6,684 nt of DNA, taken from the NCBI GenBank assembly GCA_946188175.1, contig CAMHUJ010000098.1:1-6684 (forward strand), read 5' to 3'. The notes under the pieces are model-generated. The model saw only the letters and a program-made list of their open reading frames with translations, was not told the DNA's origin and searched no databases. Source of the stretch: an uncultured Ruminococcus sp. (GTDB lineage Bacteria; Bacillota; Clostridia; Oscillospirales; Ruminococcaceae). How positions within the stretch are numbered: position 1 is the stretch's first letter; each line of letters begins with the position of its first letter. The position numbers and the translations under genes are program-made. This document shows, one piece after another, positions 1-5,086 of this stretch.

Positions 1-106
1 CTTCCTGCAATGCAGTGATCTGATCCTGCATTTTGCGGGCCTGGTGGATCATGGAGTTCATGTCCTGGCCGCCGCCCTGAAACTGCTTCGGTACTCTGGA
101 TTTCAT
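1..106 (-). CDS. ybaB: YbaB/EbfC family nucleoid-associated protein, N-terminal fragment
   Basis: The first 35 codons of a gene that leaves the window at the left edge. The visible protein starts MKSRVPKQFQGGGQDMNSM and continues with IHQARKMQDQITALQEE. A Gly/Gln-rich start followed by a Met- and Gln-rich amphipathic helix is typical of the small (about 100-residue) YbaB/EbfC DNA-binding proteins, whose dimers bind DNA and associate with the nucleoid. The start is fixed by an AGGAGA ribosome binding site at 113-118, six bases upstream of the ATG. It follows dnaX by 69 bases with no terminator between them, and dnaX-ybaB(-recR) is a conserved order in many bacteria, so co-transcription is likely. 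recR would be expected next, outside the window. The assignment rests on the N-terminus and this context only. Confidence 0.85.
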   Translation of the reverse strand, partial: MKSRVPKQFQGGGQDMNSMIHQARKMQDQITALQE

Positions 107-175
107 AAGAATTCTCCTATCATTTTTCAAAAATTTCTATCTGACAAGCCGCATATCGCAGCAATATCATGCATA

Positions 176-1792
176 TTAAACGCTGCTGTTTTCCTGCTCG
201 CCGGTGCGGATGCCCTGTTCGCGGGCACGCTGCAAAAGCATATCGGCAGGGGCATTTGTCTGCTCGGATTCGCCCTCGATCACTTTATAGCGGAGCTGAT
301 AGCGCTTGCCGAGCACCTGTTCCGCAGCATCCAGCAGCATTTCGGAATCCTGCTGACGGAACAGCCGTTTGAAGAGCGAATTGCGCACCATGATGAGCAG
401 CAGCCCTTTTTCCTCATAGGTATACGCATTGGAATTTTCGAGCAATCCGGCAATGGTCGGTGCGAGATCGTAGAACCGTTCGAGAACCGCCGCCCAGTTT
501 TTCAGCGGCAGGAACTGTTTTGCATCCGGCTTGCCTTCCATTTGCAGATTCTGCGCCGGAATATTGCCTGACGATGCAGGCTTTTTCGGCGGCGGCTGGG
601 GGAGCGGCATGGCTGCCGGAAGCCCGTTCTGCCGGAGCGCCTGAAGCTGCTGTTCGAGTGCAGCGATGCGGTTATTAAGCGCCTTGAGTTCGCCTGTCTG
701 CTGCTGATAGTCGGTGCAGAGGCGGATCAGCGTCATTTCGAGCTCCATGCGGCGGTTGCCTGCGCGCGTCATGCGGTCGCAGCACTGCCGGACGGCGGAG
801 AGCGCCTCCAGCACGGCAGGGAGCGTATACATCGCGGAAATCTCCTGTAGCTGTGCCAGCTCATCGGGCATGGCATCGACCAGCGAGGGGTCCTTCGGCG
901 CCGTTTTCAGCAGCATGATGCTGCGGAGCTGCTGGGAGATTTCATCGGCAAATCGCGTCATATCCTTGGACTGCTGATAGAGCAGATCAATCCGTTCGAG
1001 CGCATCTGCGGCATTTTTCGATGCAATGGCGCGCAAAATGACGTAGACGGATTCGGTGCCTGCAACGCCGACCGCTTCTTCAACGGTCGCCGTGTCGATA
1101 TCATCGGAGATACCGGCGCACTGATCGAGCAGACTCAGCGCATCACGCATACCGCCGTCGGAAAGCATTGCGATGCGGTGTGCGGCGGCGCCGGAGATGC
1201 CGAATGACTCATGCTCGGAGATATACTGGATTCTTCCGGCGATATCGGCGGGCAGGATCCGGCGGAAATCGAATCGCTGACAGCGCGAGAGAATGGTCGC
1301 GGGGACCTTGTGAATCTCGGTCGTAGCGAAGACGAATTTGACATATTCAGGCGGTTCCTCGATGATTTTCAGCAGCGCATTGAACGCGCCGGGGGACATC
1401 ATGTGAACCTCGTCGATGACGTAGACCTTATATTTGCAGCGGACGGGCAGATAGACTGCGTTTTCGCGCAGGCTGCGGACCTCCTCGACGCCGTTGTTTG
1501 AGGCGCCGTCGATCTCGATGATATCGGTCAGCGTACCGGCTTCGGCATCGCGGCAGATTTCGCATTCGAGACAGGGATTGCCGTCCTTTGGATTGAGACA
1601 GTTGACCGCCTTTGCAAAGATACGCGCACAGGTCGTCTTGCCGGTGCCGCGCGATCCGGTGAACAGATAGGCATGGGCGGTTTTCTCATGCATGATCTGA
1701 TTTTTCAGTGTGCGCGTGATATGCGGCTGCGCAACGATATCCTCGAAGGTCTGCGGCCGCCATTTGCGGTAGAGCGCCTCATATGCTGCCAA
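176..1792 (-). CDS. dnaX: DNA polymerase III subunit gamma/tau
   Basis: Clamp-loader ATPase of the replicative polymerase, loading the beta sliding clamp in the cytoplasm; 538 residues. The N-terminus AAYEALYRKWRPQTF is the conserved DnaX opening. Visible motifs: Walker A GSRGTGKT (46-53), four zinc-ligand cysteines C65, C74, C77 and C80, Walker B VYVIDEVH (123-130), LLKIIEEPP (140-148), sensor 1 ATT (156-158), the SRC motif (169-171), and sensor-2 GGMRDALS (213-220). A short predicted coiled coil (about 365-388) and a Pro-rich linker (391-404) lead to a tau-type C-terminal domain (about 425-510). The start codon is TTG: the nearby ATG at 1782-1780 is out of frame, and only the TTG gives the conserved start. 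The ribosome binding site AAAGGAG (1804-1810) overlaps the stop codon of the preceding TPR gene, so translation is probably coupled. No canonical A-AAA-AAG frameshift site is seen. Confidence 0.97.
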   Translation of the reverse strand: MAAYEALYRKWRPQTFEDIVAQPHITRTLKNQIMHEKTAHAYLFTGSRGTGKTTCARIFAKAVNCLNPKDGNPCLECEICRDAEAGTLTDIIEIDGASNNGVEEVRSLRENAVYLPVRCKYKVYVIDEVHMMSPGAFNALLKIIEEPPEYVKFVFATTEIHKVPATILSRCQRFDFRRILPADIAGRIQYISEHESFGISGAAAHRIAMLSDGGMRDALSLLDQCAGISDDIDTATVEEAVGVAGTESVYVILRAIASKNAADALERIDLLYQQSKDMTRFADEISQQLRSIMLLKTAPKDPSLVDAMPDELAQLQEISAMYTLPAVLEALSAVRQCCDRMTRAGNRRMELEMTLIRLCTDYQQQTGELKALNNRIAALEQQLQALRQNGLPAAMPLPQPPPKKPASSGNIPAQNLQMEGKPDAKQFLPLKNWAAVLERFYDLAPTIAGLLENSNAYTYEEKGLLLIMVRNSLFKRLFRQQDSEMLLDAAEQVLGKRYQLRYKVIEGESEQTNAPADMLLQRAREQGIRTGEQENSSV

Positions 1793-1803
1793 AGCCTCTC
1801 ACG

Positions 1804-1810
1804 CTCCTTT
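1804..1810 (-). promoter_or_regulatory. Ribosome binding site of dnaX, overlapping the upstream stop codon
   Basis: AAAGGAG on the minus strand, 11 bases before the TTG start. Its first two bases are the last two of the TAA stop (1811-1809) of the TPR gene, so a ribosome terminating there sits on this site. A second purine run, GAGAGG (1795-1800), lies only two bases from the TTG and is too close to be the main site. The overlap supports the TTG start and coupled translation. Confidence 0.75.
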
Positions 1811-2741
1811 AGTTTTCAGATTCTGCTGCTTTTTTCGTATCCGGATGTGCGCCGGTTTTCTCCGACCAGTCCGGATGTGCGTCAAGCATCAGGCGCTTGG
1901 TTTCCTCGTAGTATTTGCGGAAGCTGACCGCATTGTCCAGACGGTTGACCAGCGCTTTATAGTGATAATCCTGCGCAGCGGCAAAATCGCCCTTTTGCAG
2001 GGAGGCGATCGCCATGCCGCCGAGCGCAAATGCGTAATTCTGTTTCTGATCTATGGATTTGCGGAACCATTCCTCCGCCTGTTCCGGCTGCTTCTGCTTG
2101 ATATAGAGATAGCCGATGTCGGTATACAAAAAGTAAAATTCCTTCGGCGGATCATGCTCAAGCAGGTCCTCAAACAGCGTGAGGCTGTTTGAGAAGTCGC
2201 CGCATTCGGAGCAGCTTCTCGCTTCAAAGAGCTTTGCGAACGGTTCAGAGAAGCCGTTTTCGCGTGCTTTCTGATAATAGGTGACTGCGTTCGAGGGACA
2301 GTCGAGCATCTGATAGCAGCGCCCGAGATAGAAGGCGAGCACGCCGGTTTCGGAGCCGTTCAGCTCAAAATCATCCTGTACAGCGAGGAAATATTCGAGC
2401 GCCTCGCGCGGCCGGTTCGCGGCATATGCCTCCATACCGGCGCAGAACAGCTTGTCCTGTTTGCGGAAGCCGCCGAAGTTATTGCCGATGAGCTGCTCAT
2501 CCGAGCGGAGAACGGCGTGGATCATTTCCTTGTAATGCAGTACGCAGGTGACGATGAATGCAGTGAGATAGCAGGCGGCGAGGAGCCGCAGGTACATCAG
2601 CGGCATGATCGTGTCATTGTGCGGCGTACCGCGCACGACAAAGGACCCGATCAGAACGCCGTAGATGAGCAGCGCGGGGAAACCGGCCTGAAATGCGAGC
2701 TTACCGAGCTGCTTTGTATATTTTCGGAGTCTGTCGCCCAT
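1809..2741 (-). CDS. Membrane-anchored tetratricopeptide-repeat protein, function unknown
   Basis: 310 residues, starting MGDRLRKYTKQLGKLAFQAG. A short basic N-terminus precedes two hydrophobic segments (about 20-37 and 46-70). The rest is a soluble alpha-helical region with about five TPR-like helix pairs (roughly 97-125, 134-166, 168-196, 203-235, 237-269). The clearest are GVLAFYLGRCYQMLDCPSNA and YLYIKQKQPEQAEEWFRKSI, with the Gly/Ala and Tyr/Leu spacing of TPRs. With two membrane passes the TPR domain is probably cytoplasmic, where it could act as a protein-interaction scaffold; no partner can be named. The frame is open 150 bases further upstream, but that part is SRP RNA sequence; the ATG at 2741 has a GGAGG site five bases upstream and is chosen as the start. 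The gene ends 16 bases before dnaX. No enzymatic motif is seen. Confidence 0.85.
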   Translation of the reverse strand: MGDRLRKYTKQLGKLAFQAGFPALLIYGVLIGSFVVRGTPHNDTIMPLMYLRLLAACYLTAFIVTCVLHYKEMIHAVLRSDEQLIGNNFGGFRKQDKLFCAGMEAYAANRPREALEYFLAVQDDFELNGSETGVLAFYLGRCYQMLDCPSNAVTYYQKARENGFSEPFAKLFEARSCSECGDFSNSLTLFEDLLEHDPPKEFYFLYTDIGYLYIKQKQPEQAEEWFRKSIDQKQNYAFALGGMAIASLQKGDFAAAQDYHYKALVNRLDNAVSFRKYYEETKRLMLDAHPDWSEKTGAHPDTKKAAESEN

Positions 2742-2746
2742 ATGCG

Positions 2747-2751
2747 CCTCC
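2747..2751 (-). promoter_or_regulatory. Ribosome binding site that fixes the TPR-protein start
   Basis: GGAGG on the minus strand, five bases upstream of the ATG at 2741-2739. No comparable site precedes the more upstream in-frame Met codons, which lie within the SRP RNA. A small GGCT/AGCC inverted repeat (about 2757-2767) lies between the SRP RNA U-tract and this site; whether it matters is unknown. Confidence 0.75.
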
Positions 2752-2771
2752 GATCCGGCTGACAGCCTGAC

Positions 2772-2797
2772 AAAAAAATTCCGGAGCATAGGTGTGC
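2772..2797 (-). terminator. Intrinsic terminator formed by the closing stem of the SRP RNA
   Basis: On the minus strand the 3' strand of the outer SRP stem (GCACACCTAT, then TCCGGAATTT) is followed directly by a run of seven U residues (2778-2772). The stem partner is the 5' part of the same RNA (2886-2907), so the RNA rod itself acts as the terminator hairpin. The TPR gene starts only 30 bases beyond, so some readthrough may feed the downstream genes. Confidence 0.7.
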
Positions 2798-2946
2798 AGG
2801 CTGACTGCGGCACGCCCAGCGATCCGCTTAATGCTGCTCGGTTCCCCGCCTGACATGGTTCACAGTGCTCAGCTGCACAGGGCCCGCACACCTATAATCC
2901 GGAATTTCCAGATATTTCTTGCTGACTGAGAGGTTACCCTCAATCT
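2772..2946 (-). ncRNA. ffs: Signal recognition particle RNA (4.5S/scRNA type)
   Basis: The RNA core of the signal recognition particle, which binds Ffh and targets nascent membrane and secreted proteins to the translocon. The universal domain IV hairpin is plain on the minus strand around 2828-2862: GTGAACCATGTCAGGCGG, a GGAA tetraloop, then CCGAGCAGCATTAAGCGG. The rod is closed by two perfect distal stems: ATAGGTGTGC (2895-2886) with GCACACCTAT (2797-2788), and AAATTCCGGA (2907-2898) with TCCGGAATTT (2785-2776). The last stem runs into seven U residues. The 5' end is inferred from the promoter at 2953-2981, giving about 175 nt: longer than a 114-nt E. coli-like RNA and shorter than the roughly 270-nt Bacillus form with a full Alu domain. 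The extra 5' 40 nt can form a small hairpin. Exact ends are estimates. Confidence 0.93.
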
Positions 2947-2952
2947 GGTATC

Positions 2953-2981
2953 ATTATACCACATTTCTTTATGAATTTCAA
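2953..2981 (-). promoter_or_regulatory. Sigma-A promoter of the SRP RNA gene, extended -10
   Basis: Minus strand TTGAAA (2981-2976), a 17-bp spacer, and TATAAT (2958-2953) preceded by TGG, which makes an extended -10 (TGnTATAAT). Predicted transcription start is near 2944-2946. The close match to consensus fits a stable RNA gene. Confidence 0.88.
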
Positions 2982-3030
2982 GGGGTAAATTGTGTTTTCT
3001 GATAATTTTTGCAATTTGAAGAATTTCCTC

Positions 3031-3059
3031 TTGACTTTTTCGTAACTTTGTGCTATAAT
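3031..3059 (+). promoter_or_regulatory. Sigma-A promoter of the tRNA-Pro gene, extended -10
   Basis: TTGACT (3031-3036), a 17-bp spacer, and TATAAT (3054-3059) preceded by TGC, an extended -10. Predicted start is near 3066, leaving a 5' leader of about 37 nt before the mature tRNA. It faces away from the SRP RNA promoter, with about 50 bp of A/T-rich sequence between the two -35 elements (2982-3030). Confidence 0.88.
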
Positions 3060-3102
3060 AGCAAGGCAGTCAGAAAACGGAGGGCTGCTGAAAACCGCAT
3101 AA

Positions 3103-3176
3103 CGAGGTGTGGCTCAGTTTGGTAGAGCGCTGCGTTCGGGACGCAGAGGCCGCAGGTTCAAGTCCTGTCACCTCGA
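3103..3176 (+). tRNA. tRNA-Pro with anticodon CGG
   Basis: A complete 74-nt cloverleaf. The acceptor stem is CGAGGTG/CACCTCG; the D arm GCTC/GAGC has loop AGTTTGGTA; the anticodon stem CTGCG/CGCAG has loop TTCGGGA, so bases 34-36 are CGG and base 37 is G, as usual in proline tRNAs. The variable loop is AGGCC, and the T arm GCAGG/CCTGT, with one G-U pair, has loop TTCAAGT. The discriminator is A73. The next bases are CTCA, so the CCA end is not encoded and must be added by the nucleotidyltransferase. It decodes the proline codon CCG. It stands alone between its own promoter and terminator. Confidence 0.97.
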
Positions 3177-3186
3177 CTCAAAAAGG

Positions 3187-3224
3187 AAGATGCTTCGTTG
3201 ATTTGAGGCATCTTTTTTATTTTT
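3187..3224 (+). terminator. Intrinsic terminator of the tRNA-Pro gene
   Basis: AAGATGCTTC pairs with GAGGCATCTT around an 8-nt loop (10 bp including one G-U), followed by a U-rich tract TTTTATTTTT. Read on the minus strand the same stem is followed by CCTTTTT, so it may act in both directions. Confidence 0.85.
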
Positions 3225-3241
3225 ATCCGACACGGAAAACG

Positions 3242-3273
3242 AAGCCGGACAGCGTCAGTATGCTGTCCGGCTT
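3242..3273 (-). terminator. Hairpin terminator after the BlaI/M56 operon, possibly bidirectional
   Basis: A perfect 12-bp inverted repeat, AAGCCGGACAGC/GCTGTCCGGCTT, with an 8-nt loop, starting eight bases after the stop codon of the M56 gene. On the minus strand it is followed by CGTTTTCC and on the plus strand by TT then GTGATAT, so the U-tract is modest either way. Position suggests it ends the minus-strand operon and backs up the tRNA terminator. Confidence 0.7.
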
Positions 3274-3281
3274 TTGTGATA

Positions 3282-4523
3282 TCAAGGAATCGGCAGTGCC
3301 TGCGGAACGGTATAAAGTATCCCGTCCGTCGTGCCTGCATACGGCGGCTCCGTGACCGGCGGAACGGTCTGCGCAGGCATATTTTCGGGAAACGGCAGTG
3401 TCACATTCGGAACGGTATAGGTTTCCGGAGAAGCCGCCGGTGCATATGACATTGTCGTGTATATTTCGGTTTCGGGGAATACCTCAGCATGCGGCGCATT
3501 CGTGCGGTTTATCGTCTTATATGCGAGGATGCTGCCGGTCATGGCGGTGAGCACGAGTGCCGCCGCAGAAATTGCCGGAAACAGACGCTTTTTGCCGCCG
3601 GACAGAATCGACCGGAACCGTGTCATGAGCATCTCGCGGCTGCCGGACAAGCCGGTTGCAAGCATCGTGCCGGAATATGCAGCAGAGCGCCGCATTGCCG
3701 TATGGAGAATTGAATTGCAGTAAATATTCGCAGCATCGGCAGTTTCGTGTTTCATGACGGCATCGTCGCAGGCGAGCTCGCAGTCCTGCTCAATTTGCCG
3801 CATCAGCAGGATGAGCAGGGGATTGAACCAGTGTATCGTGCGGCAGCAGACCCAGAGCAGCTTGCACCAGAGGTCGCCGCGGCGGTCGTGGCAGAGCTCA
3901 TGCTTGAGAATCAGCCGCAGCTCTGCGGGCTCGTAAGCCTGCTCGGGCAGCAGAATGCAGGGATGCAGCAAGCCCGTCAGCATCGGCGTATCCAGCCCGC
4001 GGACGGTATAGACCGGAACATTCTGTGTCATTCCGAGCTGATTGCAGAGCCGGTCAGCGAGTATCTGCGTCGCTGCATCCGCAGGCATGCGCAGACGGCT
4101 GATGCTCCGGCTGAACTGCTCCTGCCGGTTCAGTGTCACAGTGCCGAAGACGATTGCACCGATCACCCAGATGATGAGCAGCAGCAGAAAGAAATTCGTC
4201 GCGGGATACAAGCGCGCGTTCAGCTGAGAGCAGGTCCCGTCCGTCAGCGCGGCTGTATCGCTGTAATCCCATGCGCGGATGACTGTGAGCGCACCGGCAG
4301 GATGCGGCTTGAACGGAATCAGATAACCGAAGCCGATGACCCACCAGAGCAGGCAGCGTCCTGCGGCAGACTGTTTTTCTCTGAGGATGCGTGTAATCAG
4401 CAGTGCGCCCGCCGCGATCAGGCTCATTGTCAGCGAGCAGATCAGAATGCTCTGTATCAGGTAGGAGAAGAAATTTGCGTTCAGGATCGTATGATCAAGA
4501 TGCAAAATCAGTTCATGAATCAT
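3282..4523 (-). CDS. BlaR1/MecR1-family M56 membrane metallopeptidase without penicillin-binding sensor domain
   Basis: 413-residue polytopic membrane protein. Predicted membrane segments lie near 20-46, 56-70, 110-131 and 314-334. Between the third and fourth is the zinc protease domain, with HELCH (H208, E209, H212) inside KHELCHDRRGD, HWFNP (231-235), and CELACDDAV (248-256), where E249 is the likely third zinc ligand. In the family, signal sensing outside the cell activates this domain and leads to inactivation of the partner BlaI-type repressor. Classical BlaR1 is near 590 residues with a C-terminal penicillin-binding domain; here only about 78 residues follow the last membrane segment. 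They are Pro/Thr-rich with no SxxK or KTG motif, so the signal is unknown. The ATG overlaps the stop of the repressor gene (ATGA); its AAAGGAG site (4533-4539) lies inside that gene, implying coupled translation. Confidence 0.92.
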   Translation of the reverse strand: MIHELILHLDHTILNANFFSYLIQSILICSLTMSLIAAGALLITRILREKQSAAGRCLLWWVIGFGYLIPFKPHPAGALTVIRAWDYSDTAALTDGTCSQLNARLYPATNFFLLLLIIWVIGAIVFGTVTLNRQEQFSRSISRLRMPADAATQILADRLCNQLGMTQNVPVYTVRGLDTPMLTGLLHPCILLPEQAYEPAELRLILKHELCHDRRGDLWCKLLWVCCRTIHWFNPLLILLMRQIEQDCELACDDAVMKHETADAANIYCNSILHTAMRRSAAYSGTMLATGLSGSREMLMTRFRSILSGGKKRLFPAISAAALVLTAMTGSILAYKTINRTNAPHAEVFPETEIYTTMSYAPAASPETYTVPNVTLPFPENMPAQTVPPVTEPPYAGTTDGILYTVPQALPIP

Positions 4524-4909
4524 GATTGACCGCTCCTTTCATTCAGCCAGCGCTGCAAGTCGGCGATATCCGCCGCAGTGAGGTCATCGGTATCGCAGAG
4601 CGCCTTGACAAGACCGGCAAAGCGACCGCCGGAGAAGCGCTGCCGTAAACTGTTTGCCTCGATTTGCAGGTACTCCGCCTGCGGGATCAGAACGTAGTAA
4701 GCACGCTCTCTGCCGTGTTTTTCGGAGCGCAGAAAGCCTTTTTGTTCGAGCCGCGTCAGCATGGTGAGGATTGTCTGCGGTTTCCAGTCCTTGGCGGAGG
4801 GGATGCGCCGCAGCTGCGCGGTAATCAGGGCAGATGTAACCGGTTCATGCATTTGCCAGATTGCCTTCATGATCTCAAATTCGGCATCCGGCAGTTTTTT
4901 CTGTTCCAT
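4520..4909 (-). CDS. BlaI/MecI/CopY-family transcriptional repressor
   Basis: 129 residues, the usual length for the family. A winged helix spans about 6-76: LPDAEFEIMKAIW (6-18) is the signature opening, KDWKPQTILTMLTRLEQKGFL (40-60) includes the recognition helix, and ERAYYVLIP (68-76) is the wing. The C-terminal part (about 78-129) is the helical dimerisation region. Family members bind TACA/TGTA-type palindromes as dimers and are removed when the partner M56 protease is activated. Two such palindromes lie in this gene's own promoter, so autorepression is likely. The start has AAAGGAG (4918-4924) eight bases upstream. It is first in a two-gene operon and overlaps the protease gene by ATGA. 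Whether it controls resistance genes elsewhere cannot be told; no beta-lactamase or copper ATPase is in the window. Confidence 0.93.
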   Translation of the reverse strand: MEQKKLPDAEFEIMKAIWQMHEPVTSALITAQLRRIPSAKDWKPQTILTMLTRLEQKGFLRSEKHGRERAYYVLIPQAEYLQIEANSLRQRFSGGRFAGLVKALCDTDDLTAADIADLQRWLNERSGQS

Positions 4910-4930
4910 ACAGATAGCTCCTTTCTTATT

Positions 4931-4942
4931 CTACAGCTGTAG
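4931..4942 (-). promoter_or_regulatory. BlaI-type operator 2, at the transcription start
   Basis: CTACAGCTGTAG, a perfect 12-bp palindrome, centred 26 bp from operator 1. It lies just downstream of the predicted transcription start (about 4944), where a bound dimer would block initiation. It contains the TACAnnTGTA core of BlaI/MecI operators. Confidence 0.8.
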
Positions 4943-4950
4943 TTTATTGT

Positions 4951-4979
4951 ATTATACTACATTTGTAGTTCTTTGTCAA
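4951..4979 (-). promoter_or_regulatory. Consensus sigma-A promoter of the BlaI/M56 operon
   Basis: Minus strand TTGACA (4979-4974), a 17-bp spacer, and TATAAT (4956-4951), a full match at both hexamers. Predicted start is near 4944, giving a leader of about 35 nt before the repressor ATG. A promoter this strong would be held down by the two embedded operators. Confidence 0.92.
4957..4968 (-). promoter_or_regulatory. BlaI-type operator 1, in the promoter spacer
   Basis: CTACAAATGTAG on the minus strand, with arms CTACA/TGTAG; one more base pair on each side extends the symmetry to 14 positions. It fills the spacer immediately upstream of the -10 hexamer, so repressor bound here would exclude RNA polymerase. 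The core matches TACAnnTGTA. Confidence 0.82.
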
Positions 4980-5023
4980 GCCCTTTTCGTATTTTTCTAT
5001 TTCTGTCTTTTGTCATATACAGA

Positions 5024-5066
5024 AAAGCCGCGCAATGCAGCATGACAGCTTGCATTGTGCGGCTTT
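5024..5066 (-). terminator. Intrinsic terminator of the DUF2079 membrane-protein gene
   Basis: A 16-position stem (AAAGCCGCACAATGCA with TGCATTGCGCGGCTTT on the minus strand, one A-C mismatch) with an 11-nt loop, continuing into TTTTC then TGTATAT. It begins about 20 bases after the stop codon at 5087. It separates this gene from the BlaI/M56 operon promoter. On the plus strand no U-tract follows. Confidence 0.8.
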
Positions 5067-5086
5067 CGTATGAAAACAGGTTCACT

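Noticed and set aside
44..571. A 175-codon open frame on the plus strand across ybaB and the 3' end of dnaX
   Set aside because: It crosses two well-supported minus-strand genes and the gap between them, and has no recognisable domain; a chance frame.
581..590. Possible programmed -1 frameshift site in dnaX (G AAA AAG, residues 403-404 in the Pro-rich linker)
   Set aside because: The heptamer lacks the leading A of A-AAA-AAG, and the -1 frame runs on for dozens of codons instead of stopping at once as in E. coli. No supporting Shine-Dalgarno or hairpin was evident. A short gamma form is not supported.
2742..2891. N-terminal 50-residue, Cys-containing extension of the TPR protein
   Set aside because: It is a translation of the SRP RNA gene; the internal ATG at 2741 has its own GGAGG and gives a sensible basic N-terminus before the first membrane segment.
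3107..3355. An 82-codon open frame on the plus strand beginning inside the tRNA
   Set aside because: It reads through the tRNA, its terminator and the second hairpin, with no ribosome binding site.
3747..4529. A 260-codon open frame on the plus strand opposite the M56 gene
   Set aside because: It lies almost wholly inside the M56 coding region, is rich in Gln/Arg/Ala as expected of a complementary-strand frame, has no ribosome binding site or domain, and the opposite strand has clear protease motifs.
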